From Thermoplasmataceae archaeon (GTDB taxonomy: Archaea > Thermoplasmatota > Thermoplasmata > Thermoplasmatales > Thermoplasmataceae), in NCBI GenBank assembly GCA_038729425.1, contig JAVYSB010000003.1, forward strand, positions 137,192 through 201,191: a DNA stretch of 64,000 nt. The letters run 5' to 3'. A model generated the notes under the pieces. It was given only the letters and a program-made list of their open reading frames with translations. It was not told where the DNA came from and made no database searches. Of the stretch, positions 26,100 to 34,243 are shown one piece after another. Both the position numbers and the translations under genes were made by a program. Every line of letters begins with the position of its first letter. Position 1 is the first letter of the stretch.

Positions 26100-26786
26100 G
26101 TGGAGATTTACGAGAAAATTGCAGGAGAGATAGCTATATCTGAGAACCCGGGAGAAACCATAAGAAAATGGAGAGAGGAATTCGGGATTACACAGCAGGA
26201 ACTTTCCAGATATCTCGACATTTCGCCCTCCGTTATCAATGATTACGAATCTGGACGGAGGAAGTCACCTGGTGTTTTCTCAATCAGGAAAATAGTATAC
26301 GCCCTCGTTGAAATAGATAAGAAACGCGGAGGAAAAGTCATCAGGAAGTACTCAAGCGGAATGCCCTCAGATGCTCTGATTGATCTGAAGGATTATGATC
26401 ACGACGTTATGCTTGACAGGATAGTTCCCCAGATAAGGGGCAGGAATGTTTCAAGCGTCGACCTCAGGCGAGCGGTAAGGGGATATACCATTGTCGACGG
26501 AGTGAAGGCGATTCTGTCCTTTTCGTACTCAGAGTACAGTAAGCTTTATGGTTGGTCAAGCCAGCGCATAATTTTCTTCACTGAGGTAAAGATGGGTCGC
26601 AGTCCGATGATTGCCATAAGGGTACATCCCCTGAAACCTGCAGCGGTCATATATATTCAGCCGGACAGGATAGATGAGCTTGCCATAAAGCTAGCCGAGA
26701 TTGAAAATATTCCCCTTATAGTCACAGATATGCCTGTGCAGGACATTTCCAGGATAATGTCGGCCCTGCGTATATCCATCGCCTAA
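26100..26786 (+). CDS. Archaeal Xre-family transcription regulator
   Basis: 228 residues with an N-terminal helix-turn-helix of the Xre/Cro type (about 20-65): WREEFGITQQELSRYLDISP then INDYESGRRKSPG. A C-terminal domain of about 140 residues follows, resembling archaeal proteins of the COG1709 group and possibly binding a ligand. The start is GTG at 26100, 24 bases after the centre of TTTTTAAATA (26071-26080), a textbook leaderless arrangement. Targets are unknown; the adjacent secreted-protein gene 30 bases downstream is one possibility. Confidence 0.82.
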   Translation: MEIYEKIAGEIAISENPGETIRKWREEFGITQQELSRYLDISPSVINDYESGRRKSPGVFSIRKIVYALVEIDKKRGGKVIRKYSSGMPSDALIDLKDYDHDVMLDRIVPQIRGRNVSSVDLRRAVRGYTIVDGVKAILSFSYSEYSKLYGWSSQRIIFFTEVKMGRSPMIAIRVHPLKPAAVIYIQPDRIDELAIKLAEIENIPLIVTDMPVQDISRIMSALRISIA

Positions 26787-26817
26787 CAATTTATATCCGG
26801 AATTGCATGATCACGGG

Positions 26818-28260
26818 TTGAAGAGAAAGGGCCTCACAAGATCCTTCGTGCTTATCGTAGCATTTATAGTGCTGGTAGCTGGAACCCTGTACTACATTAA
26901 TTCTGGAAAACAAACTGCGGAATTACAGGGTCCGTATATTTCTGTATCTGCCTTTGATCTCGGTCCTTCGGTGCCATCCAGAATCAATAATTTTTCAGTT
27001 TATATTTACGGTACGACGTCAAACGCGACGAACGTTTCCAATGATCAATTACTATTCAGTGACTATTCCAGTTCCTCTTCTATGACTGGGTACCTGAACC
27101 GGTCTTTCTACTCCATTTCCAGTGAATGGGGGAAAATAGTTCCGGGTAAGAATATCTCACTTTCCCTTTACGCTTTCCATAATATATATGCCAATGGTAA
27201 TGTGACTGTCTACAGTTTCTACAACAATCTGCCATATGATCCTTCCTCACCCGTCAGCGTATCATTCACGACCAAAGTGATATTCAACACGTCTCAACCT
27301 GCACTGCGGATTCCGGTAACTGGCATTTCAACTGCTGCAGTGTTCCTGGAAAAGATGCAACTCACGAATACCAGTACGCTGCAGAATTCAAGCATCGTTC
27401 TTGGGGCATACCTGAATTCCACTTACACACAAGCATCTGCATATAACTCATTCTCTCCCTCTTCGAAAGTACGTAGCTCTGTTGGGTATCTGCAATTCCG
27501 CGGAATTTCATACCTTAGCACATCAAACTACCTTCAAGAAAGCATTAATCCTTCGTTTTCTAACGCGTCTCTTGACTTCAAGTCAATTAAGCCAGGTGTA
27601 AGCATGAATTCTGAACTTGTTGCTGGACCAGTGGAGCTACATGTTTCCAATTTTATGGTGGAGACGGGCTATACCATTGGCAGCGCTTATTACTCAGTTT
27701 CTAACAACACCGACACCACAATCAAGGTTCTGGCTTCTTCAAATAGCCTTAGTGCGAGTGTGAGAAGCTTTAATGGAAGTACATTTCTTTCCCTCTTCAA
27801 TGAGTTCATTTCCTCTCGGTCACAATCAACCGTCAAGACCGGTGCCAATGCGGGAAACTTGACCATCATCAATGACCAGAACTGGACCCACATTAATCCA
27901 CAAGTCCAATCCGACCTGTCCACCCTTTCCCAAAGGAACACAACTAATACTCTGCTTGTACTTAGCCTAGGCCTGTCAGTCATTTCCTCTGATTACAAGC
28001 TATATGGCAGCAACAGCAGTCAGAGCCTGCCAGAGATTATAAGCAACCAGATGGGAATCAATTTACCACACCTTTCCGACTTCAATACCCTAGATATCGC
28101 TCAAACGGAATGCCCATTCTCAGAGACAAACGATATAATTAGCTCAGGACCTGGAAATCTCACCGCTTCTTTCTATTTCAGCAATTTGAATGTCTCTGTC
28201 TCGGTCTTCTCTGGAACGTACAGCGGCCCTCTGCCGATCACGGCGACCATCGTGGGCTGA
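26818..28260 (+). CDS. Secreted or membrane-anchored Ser/Thr/Asn-rich protein
   Basis: About 480 residues. A basic start and one hydrophobic segment (FVLIVAFIVLVAGTLYYI) form a signal anchor, and the rest is an outside domain very rich in Ser, Thr and Asn with many N-x-S/T sequons, so probably heavily glycosylated. No C-terminal membrane segment or known domain was recognised. Two TTG starts are possible: 26803, and 26818, which I prefer because TTTATATCC (26790-26798) lies about 25 bases upstream. It belongs in style with the 986-residue surface protein at 49.9 kb. Confidence 0.7.
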   Translation: MKRKGLTRSFVLIVAFIVLVAGTLYYINSGKQTAELQGPYISVSAFDLGPSVPSRINNFSVYIYGTTSNATNVSNDQLLFSDYSSSSSMTGYLNRSFYSISSEWGKIVPGKNISLSLYAFHNIYANGNVTVYSFYNNLPYDPSSPVSVSFTTKVIFNTSQPALRIPVTGISTAAVFLEKMQLTNTSTLQNSSIVLGAYLNSTYTQASAYNSFSPSSKVRSSVGYLQFRGISYLSTSNYLQESINPSFSNASLDFKSIKPGVSMNSELVAGPVELHVSNFMVETGYTIGSAYYSVSNNTDTTIKVLASSNSLSASVRSFNGSTFLSLFNEFISSRSQSTVKTGANAGNLTIINDQNWTHINPQVQSDLSTLSQRNTTNTLLVLSLGLSVISSDYKLYGSNSSQSLPEIISNQMGINLPHLSDFNTLDIAQTECPFSETNDIISSGPGNLTASFYFSNLNVSVSVFSGTYSGPLPITATIVG

Positions 28261-28393
28261 TGATCTAACATATCCCTGCTGAAAATGCATACGAAGTTTA
28301 TTTCATCTATATATATGCAGCCGAAGAACGGAACGAGGGGGTTGTTATTTTGAGAATTTGTTGCAAACCGCCATTGCAGATCTATTTGGATAT

Positions 28394-29266
28394 TTACGAG
28401 AATATTTTGTCCAAGTACCACTCCGGATCAAACCGAATTATACTGCCCATTTCCTGACCTGTACATAGAAACATCACTGGTTTGTTCATTGACGAGACTA
28501 TGCTTAGCAACGATCCCCCCTTTGCATCGGTATCCAGTTTTGTCAGTATTATGGCGTCAAATCCAGTTTCCTTCAAGAACGTCTCTGCCTGATTCAATGC
28601 ATCCTGACCAACCATGGAGTCAAGAACAAGGACCGTCAGGTTTGGTTTGGACACGCGTTTTATCTTCTTCATCTCGTCAATAAGATTTTTGTTAGTCTGC
28701 ATTCTTCCTGCAGAGTCTATAAGGACGTAATCGAGCCCCCTAGCTTTTGCATGTTCTATTGCATCATATGCAACTGCCGAAGGATCACTTCCGTGGTCAT
28801 GCCGGATTACTTTCACTCCTATGCGATCCCCCAGTATTGAAATCTGATCTATGGCTCCTGCCCTGAATGTATCTGAAGCGGATATTACTGATCTTTTTCC
28901 CGCCTCCTTCAGATAATTTGCGACTTTAGCTATGGTGGTAGTCTTCCCGGTCCCATTTATTCCTAGAAAAAGGATCACATATGGCTTTTCTTTCACGTCA
29001 AGGATATCAAAGTTCAACTGATTTGATTTCAGGAGGTCTCCAATTGATTCCCTGACGATCCCCATCAGGCCAGCTTTGCTGATCCTCTTTGTGTTCTCCA
29101 GCCTTTTCCCAATGTTCTCGGAGAGAGTCTCAACAGCTTCCAGTGAAACGTCGGACTCCAGAAGAACTGTCCTTATTTCGTCCTCAATCTCTCCCCTCTT
29201 CGCCCTGAGGATCTCCTCGTTATCAGGTATGCTACGCTTGAAAAGAGCTTTCAAACCTTCAAACAT
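28394..29266 (-). CDS. ftsY: Signal recognition particle receptor FtsY
   Basis: GTPase that docks ribosome-SRP complexes at the membrane. The NG domain is complete: four-helix N domain (about 1-85), P-loop GINGTGKTTT, ASDTFRAGAIDQ, DSAGR and TKLDTDAKGG. At 290 residues it lacks the long acidic A domain of some bacterial FtsY, as is usual in archaea. It follows pfdA by one base on the same strand; the pgk-pfdA-ftsY run looks like one operon. Confidence 0.96.
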   Translation of the reverse strand: MFEGLKALFKRSIPDNEEILRAKRGEIEDEIRTVLLESDVSLEAVETLSENIGKRLENTKRISKAGLMGIVRESIGDLLKSNQLNFDILDVKEKPYVILFLGINGTGKTTTIAKVANYLKEAGKRSVISASDTFRAGAIDQISILGDRIGVKVIRHDHGSDPSAVAYDAIEHAKARGLDYVLIDSAGRMQTNKNLIDEMKKIKRVSKPNLTVLVLDSMVGQDALNQAETFLKETGFDAIILTKLDTDAKGGSLLSIVSSMNKPVMFLCTGQEMGSIIRFDPEWYLDKIFS

Positions 29267-29267
29267 C

Positions 29268-29687
29268 TTAAGTCTTGCCTTTCTGTTCCTGCCGCGCCTG
29301 ATCCACGATAGATAACATGGATTCGTATCTGTTGAAGAGCTCAGTTCTCCTGGCGTCTAGAGCACTTATGGTGTTCTGCAGTTCCAGAAGATTATTTTCC
29401 AGTCTTCCGGAGACCCTCTCCGGATTCTCCTCTAAATACACATCCGATCCAATGGGCACAAGCATTTTCGATTTTACGTCTATATTCCCAAGTGCAAAAA
29501 TTCCTGAGCCAATGGCAATGCGCCTGTCCTTTGCCTCCGATATCCCTGTATCCTTGAGGATCGCCTGAACTCTCCTTATTTCTTCCATTCCCCTCAGGAG
29601 GCTGTTAAGCTGATTATCGAGTGAGTCTATCAGGGATTTTGTATAGTTTATTTCGTCAACAATGTTGACCTGGGTATCTTCAGCCAT
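29268..29687 (-). CDS. pfdA: Prefoldin alpha subunit
   Basis: Subunit of the hexameric co-chaperone that passes unfolded proteins to the thermosome. From MAEDTQVNIV the protein is 139 residues with N- and C-terminal coiled-coil helices flanking the beta hairpins (IGSGIFALGNI, LVPIGSDVYLEE). I start it at ATG 29685-29687, one base after the pgk stop. A longer in-frame start at 29750 would overlap pgk and add an unrelated leader. Confidence 0.9.
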   Translation of the reverse strand: MAEDTQVNIVDEINYTKSLIDSLDNQLNSLLRGMEEIRRVQAILKDTGISEAKDRRIAIGSGIFALGNIDVKSKMLVPIGSDVYLEENPERVSGRLENNLLELQNTISALDARRTELFNRYESMLSIVDQARQEQKGKT

Positions 29688-29688
29688 T

Positions 29689-30936
29689 TCAATTACCTTT
29701 GAACAGCGAGTGACTTTCGCTGAGTGCTTCCAGAACTGGCATTGCCTCACCGGATAAATAACTTATCAGGGCTCCTCCACCGGTAGAAGCATGGTCAATG
29801 GTCTTGAGCATCCCGATCTTTTCCATTGCACTGAGAGTGTGACCGCCTCCAGCAATTCTCAATGCCTTAGATCTTGATATAGCATTCAGTATTTCAAACG
29901 TTCCAGAGGAATATTCCGGTACCTCATACATACCCATAGGACCGTTCATGAAGATTGCCTTAGACTGCCTTATTTTCTCTGTGAACATAACTATGGATTC
30001 CACTCCGATGTCCGCCAGAAGTTCGTCGTCCGGGATCTTTTCATCTGACGATATTCTCCTGCCTGACGGGTTTAGGATGAAGTCCACGGGAATGATCACT
30101 TTTTCTCTATGCCTTTGAAGCATTTCCGTGCAGGTCTTGATGAGATCCTCATGATTCTTGTTATTCTTGATGATGAAGTCCCTGTTCTTCTTTCCTATAT
30201 CTTTCCCAGAACCCCACAGGAAAGCATTTGCCACAACACCACCAACAAGGATGGAGTCCACAATTCCCTTGTCAAGGAAATTCTTTGAAACAGAGATTGA
30301 GTCGTCAATCTTTGATCCGGCAAGTATGGCGACTTTTGGTCTTTCGTTTCCGTCCTTGAACCTGCTGAGCATTGATATCTCCTTCTCAATCAGCCTGCCC
30401 GCTATGTTGGGCTTGAGCCGCCTAAAACCTACAAGTGTGGTCTGTGCACGGTGAATTGCAGGGAAAGCGTCAATTACGTAGTAGTCCATTAGTGGAAGCA
30501 GTTTCCTGACAATGTGGCTCTTTTCCATTGTATCGATATCATCCGGAGCTATCTCGGTCTCTTCGGAATAGAATCTGCTGTTTTCAAGCATTAGAATGTC
30601 ACCATTCTTCATTGATGATACCGCTTCTTCCACCTCGCTTCCGAAAAGAGAGTCAACAAATCTTACGTTACGCCCAAGTACGCGCCTCAGGTACATCGCG
30701 TGTTTGTCCAGACTTGTAAAATCCTCCTTTCCCGGTCTGCTCTGGTGAGCAACGATAACAACCTTGGAATTCGAGAGGGAGTTTATCGTATCAACATGGG
30801 ACTTGAAGCGTGATCCCCCAAGAATCTCTCCATTTATGGGGTTGATTGGGGAGTTTATATCGAGTCTGAGAAACACCGTTTTGCCTCTCAGGTCAAAAGA
30901 GTCCAGTGTGAAGAAAGACTGTGAACTGCCAGTCAT
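29689..30936 (-). CDS. pgk: Phosphoglycerate kinase
   Basis: Glycolytic and gluconeogenic transfer of phosphate between 1,3-bisphosphoglycerate and ADP. The 415-residue protein has the N-domain TVFLRLDINSPIN and HQSRPGKEDF (substrate arginines), the hinge region, and the C-domain nucleotide-binding GGVVANAFLWG and STGGGALISYLSG. It heads the probable operon with pfdA and ftsY. Confidence 0.97.
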   Translation of the reverse strand: MTGSSQSFFTLDSFDLRGKTVFLRLDINSPINPINGEILGGSRFKSHVDTINSLSNSKVVIVAHQSRPGKEDFTSLDKHAMYLRRVLGRNVRFVDSLFGSEVEEAVSSMKNGDILMLENSRFYSEETEIAPDDIDTMEKSHIVRKLLPLMDYYVIDAFPAIHRAQTTLVGFRRLKPNIAGRLIEKEISMLSRFKDGNERPKVAILAGSKIDDSISVSKNFLDKGIVDSILVGGVVANAFLWGSGKDIGKKNRDFIIKNNKNHEDLIKTCTEMLQRHREKVIIPVDFILNPSGRRISSDEKIPDDELLADIGVESIVMFTEKIRQSKAIFMNGPMGMYEVPEYSSGTFEILNAISRSKALRIAGGGHTLSAMEKIGMLKTIDHASTGGGALISYLSGEAMPVLEALSESHSLFKGN

Positions 30937-31359
30937 GAAGAGTGATCTGCTAGGGACTTCATATTGGTTTCGATGACTTCCGCGAGACAGCAGAAGTTCA
31001 GTGCAAAAAGGTAAAAGCTAGATCATTGTTCATTTGCGAGCGGTCGCATAATCTTTGCAATGCCAGAACTGCCTTGTATATATGATGAAAATAAACTCAG
31101 CTGTATTGCTTTTCCTGCAATTCACAATTTCATCCGGTAAATTACTGGTCTCGACCTTCCCTTGGGTCACGGAGAAGCATTTATATTTCTTAATCTCACA
31201 GGTTCAAAGAGGTGGGCTTAAACGACAGTAAGCCTAATAATTGACGTCGGGAAATAGAAAGGGTGACCTGAAGTCGAAAACTAATGAAATTAAACCTGTG
31301 TTCCAGGTACGGGAAAACCGAAAATAATATTATGAGAAATGAGGTAATGTGAAAAGTCC
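30937..31359. other. 423-base intergenic region with possible structured leader RNA
   Basis: A TATA-like TTTATATTT (31180-31188) predicts a transcript starting near 31208, about 150 bases before the nucleotidyltransferase ATG. The stretch has short perfect stems: GGCTTA/TAAGCC (about 31215-31233), ACCTG-TGTTC-CAGGT (about 31294-31308) and CGG-GAAAA-CCG just after. It may be a regulatory leader or a small RNA gene. There is no match to a known RNA family by eye. The first half of the region looks empty. Confidence 0.35.
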
Positions 31360-32103
31360 ATGAAAGCACTCATAACTGCAGCTGGTCAGGGTTCACGTTC
31401 CGGCCTGGATGGAAAGATGCGGAAGGAGATGCTACCGATCTACACTAAACGCGACGATAGGGTTGTGCTGAGACCTATTCTTGACTGCGTGATATACGAA
31501 ATTCGGAGGACGGGAGTTGGGGAGATTCATTTGGTCCTCGATTGGGAGGACACATTTACTCGAGAATACATAGAGAGAGAGTATCCAAGTGTTAACATCA
31601 TCTTCCAAGGTGAGAGGAGAGGATTTGGATCAGCAGTATTACTGGCTAGGGAATACATCGATGACGAGAATTTTATACTTAACGCGGGTGATGGCATAAT
31701 ACTTGATCCCTCCCATATGGAGGCGGTAGCGAAAAGGATGGAAAAGTTTCCTGCCCAGAATACACTCACTCTGATGCGGGTCGATAACCCCCAGAAATAC
31801 GGTGTGGCGTCTGTAAAAAACGTGGGAGACGAACTCAGGGTAACCGGAGTGGTGGAGAAACCACAGAATCCAGAGAGCAACTACGCCTTATGTGCATTCT
31901 ATGTTCTCGTTCCGGAAATATTCAGGTACCTCAATGAGGACAGGTCTCCAGAAAGGGAGTTGACCCCTGCTATTCATAGATCTATTGAGGAAGGCACAGA
32001 AACCATTGGAATGGCAGTTGACAGCAGCGACTGGATAAGCGTTGGAGTAGCCACTGAATACGTAAACATACTGAAACGCAGCTTGGAGCGCTGTGACCAG
32101 TAG
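31360..32103 (+). CDS. Sugar-1-phosphate nucleotidyltransferase
   Basis: 247-residue protein of the NTP-transferase family that makes NDP-sugars from a sugar 1-phosphate and NTP. The N terminus MKALITAAGQGSRSG is the nucleotide-binding signature; KEMLPIY, the GDGIIL metal-binding Asp and VVEKPQNPES also fit UTP-glucose-1-phosphate uridylyltransferases. It is short, lacking the C-terminal beta-helix. It converges on agl3 (5-base gap), whose substrate is UDP-glucose, so a UDP-glucose role is likely. Confidence 0.85.
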   Translation: MKALITAAGQGSRSGLDGKMRKEMLPIYTKRDDRVVLRPILDCVIYEIRRTGVGEIHLVLDWEDTFTREYIEREYPSVNIIFQGERRGFGSAVLLAREYIDDENFILNAGDGIILDPSHMEAVAKRMEKFPAQNTLTLMRVDNPQKYGVASVKNVGDELRVTGVVEKPQNPESNYALCAFYVLVPEIFRYLNEDRSPERELTPAIHRSIEEGTETIGMAVDSSDWISVGVATEYVNILKRSLERCDQ

Positions 32104-32108
32104 CAGCT

Positions 32109-33266
32109 TTATGCCTTCCAGAATGTTCTCGGCATTATTACTCCGGAAACCTTGTTTATCCTCGATGTGTGCTTGCTGAGATCTTCCAGCATGTGAAGTA
32201 TCTCTTCCTCGAGGGTCTTTCTGCTCCGGTATCCAAGTTTTTTCAGGTTTTCATTGGTTGGATTGTAGTAATGAGCCTCCATCTCGACCCTTGGATTGTC
32301 AACATGCTTTATTTCAGCCGGCTTTCCAAACTCCCTCTCATAAATTTCTTTCACTTTTTCTGCCAAGAAGTTCACGGAATATGCCCTGTCAAACTGATTG
32401 AATACCCTGTATTCACCATCAGCAGGTGGGTTGTCAATGGCAAGTGTCAGGCAGGTAACGCTGTCCTCAAGTGGCAGGAAACCGCGCGTCTGCCCTCCCT
32501 TTCCATATGGCGTTATTGGCATGCCAGCCACCGCTTGTGCACAGAATCTATTGAGGGCGGTTCCCCACACCTCATCCACGTCATACCTGGTATAAAGACC
32601 GGTTTCAGAGACCTCCTCAATCCTAGTGCCATATACCACACCTTGCATAACATCCGTCACCCTCGTTTTCCAGACCCGATTTGCAAACATCAGGTTATTT
32701 GAGTCATGCACCTTGGTCCAGTGGTACCAGCTTCCAGCGTTCTTGGGAAATGGCAAACGATCTTTCCTGCCGTTGTATTCTATCTCGAAGAATCCCTCCG
32801 GGATGTCAATGTTTGGAGTGCCGTATTCTCCCATTGTGCCAAGCTTTAGAATGTGTGTTTTCGGAGAATTGTCTTTCAGTGCATAAACCAGGTTGATTGT
32901 GCTTACGATATTCTTGGTCATGGTTTCGTTGGCCTGCTTGAGACCTATCATGGAATATGGCGCGGATCTCTGCTCCGCAAGATGCACAACGGTATCCGGT
33001 TTCGTTTCCCTGATGATCTTGTACATGAAATCCGGGTTGCTCACGTCTCCCCTAAAAAATCTCAGGTTGCCGTATCCAGCTGATTTGAGGTCCTTTATTC
33101 TAGTCTCCATCGAAGCGACTGGCAGTACAGACTGGGATCCAACTTCCCTCACCCTCTTTCTGGTTATAAAATTGTCAGCGCCAGAAACGGAGTGCCCCCT
33201 TTTCATTAGCCTTAGTGCGAGAGCCCATCCGATATAACCATCTACGCCTAGTATAAGGACTTTCAT
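32109..33266 (-). CDS. agl3: UDP-sulfoquinovose synthase
   Basis: Converts UDP-glucose and sulfite to UDP-sulfoquinovose. The 385-residue short-chain epimerase-type protein starts MKVLILGVDGYIGWALALRL (NAD-binding), has TMGEYGTPN and the YHWTK catalytic pair (GSWYHWTKVHDSNN), and ends with the SQD1-like QTRGFLPLEDSV and NQFDRAYSVN segments. In Sulfolobus, Agl3 supplies sulfoquinovose for S-layer N-glycans; Thermoplasma glycans also carry a sulfonated sugar. It is flanked by a nucleotidyltransferase and an SsuB-like ATPase gene. Confidence 0.93.
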   Translation of the reverse strand: MKVLILGVDGYIGWALALRLMKRGHSVSGADNFITRKRVREVGSQSVLPVASMETRIKDLKSAGYGNLRFFRGDVSNPDFMYKIIRETKPDTVVHLAEQRSAPYSMIGLKQANETMTKNIVSTINLVYALKDNSPKTHILKLGTMGEYGTPNIDIPEGFFEIEYNGRKDRLPFPKNAGSWYHWTKVHDSNNLMFANRVWKTRVTDVMQGVVYGTRIEEVSETGLYTRYDVDEVWGTALNRFCAQAVAGMPITPYGKGGQTRGFLPLEDSVTCLTLAIDNPPADGEYRVFNQFDRAYSVNFLAEKVKEIYEREFGKPAEIKHVDNPRVEMEAHYYNPTNENLKKLGYRSRKTLEEEILHMLEDLSKHTSRINKVSGVIMPRTFWKA

Positions 33267-33314
33267 GGTTTTCTAAATTAGAGGCATGGGATTAATCTTT
33301 GTTTATGCGAAAAT

Positions 33315-34070
33315 TCATTCTGACATTATTGTAAGCACCCGATCCACGGTTTTGTAAAATTCATCGCTTCTGGTGTTTCTCGGTCTTTTGAGGGAAACTG
33401 GCATTTCCTGAATTACCTTGCTCGGCCTGTGGCTCAAAATAACGATGCTATCGCTCATCTGCACAGCTTCGTCCACATTATGGGTGACCATGAGGATCGT
33501 GTTGGGATTATCTACTGGTGACTCCCATAGATCAAGAAGCTCTTCCCTCATCGCTTGGGCCGAAAACACATCAAGGCCGCTGAATGGCTCATCCAGGAGA
33601 AGTACATCTGGTGATGTGGAAAGTGCCCTGGCAATGGCCACGCGTTGCTTCATACCGCCCGAGAGCTCCTTGGGATAGGCGTTCTCAAATCCATCAATTC
33701 CAACGAGTCGTATGTTATTCAGAGCAATCTCCCTTCTCTTTGATCTGTCCTTAATCATTGGCTCGAGAGCTAGTTCGACGTTATCAAGAACGTCCAGCCA
33801 CGGGAACAGAGCTGAGTTCTGGAAGACAACCGAAACCCTGAAGTCACTTCCCATCTCCTCCTTGTCACCATAAAGGATCCTGCCAGATGTGGGTTTGGTT
33901 AGCCCGAGTATCATCCTAATCAGAGTGGATTTTCCGCAGCCGGATGGGCCTATGATCGATACAAACTCATTCTTCCTGACCTTGAAGCTAATATCCTCTA
34001 TGGTTTTTATTGAACTCTTAGCATATCTGTACTCCATAGCCACATGATCAACTGTGAGGACCTCATCCAT
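33315..34070 (-). CDS. ABC transporter ATPase, nitrate/sulfonate/taurine type, without local partners
   Basis: 251-residue ABC ATPase of the SsuB/TauB/NrtD group. Motifs: Walker A GPSGCGKST, Q-loop VVFQNSALFPW, signature ELSGGMKQR, Walker B VLLLDEPFSGLD and H-loop VTHNVDEAV. Such ATPases drive import of sulfonates, taurine, nitrate or thiamine precursors. No permease or binding-protein gene lies next to it, so it either works with subunits elsewhere or is left over. It lies 48 bases downstream of agl3's start side on the same strand. A TTTTATATTA box 24 bases before the ATG suggests its own leaderless message. Confidence 0.85.
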   Translation of the reverse strand: MDEVLTVDHVAMEYRYAKSSIKTIEDISFKVRKNEFVSIIGPSGCGKSTLIRMILGLTKPTSGRILYGDKEEMGSDFRVSVVFQNSALFPWLDVLDNVELALEPMIKDRSKRREIALNNIRLVGIDGFENAYPKELSGGMKQRVAIARALSTSPDVLLLDEPFSGLDVFSAQAMREELLDLWESPVDNPNTILMVTHNVDEAVQMSDSIVILSHRPSKVIQEMPVSLKRPRNTRSDEFYKTVDRVLTIMSE

Positions 34071-34154
34071 CGTTGCAGTATTTAAAAATAATATAAAACA
34101 TTGCCCTGTTCACAGCGGAATATATTTCGCATATAATGCTGGAAGTTCACATTT

Positions 34155-34171
34155 CAGCACCTAAAGTGCTG
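34155..34171. repeat. Inverted repeat CAGCAC-CTAAA-GTGCTG
   Basis: Six-base perfect arms around five bases, in the 160-base gap between the beta-CASP RNase and the ABC ATPase, upstream of the latter's promoter. Its position suits an operator for the ATPase gene. Confidence 0.35.
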
Positions 34172-34215
34172 CATTGCGGAAAATATTGATTGTTTGTTTT
34201 AGTTTCATGAGTGAT

Positions 34216-34243
34216 AAAAATGTTGCGAGGTTATGAAACCTCG
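34216..34243 (-). terminator. Hairpin plus T-run overlapping the RNase stop codon
   Basis: On the minus strand CGAGGTT-TCAT-AACCTCG (34243-34226) is a perfect seven-base stem whose 3' arm contains the stop codon. It is followed by CAACA and TTTTT (34220-34216). This resembles an intrinsic terminator, uncommon in archaea. It could instead protect the 3' end. Confidence 0.45.
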
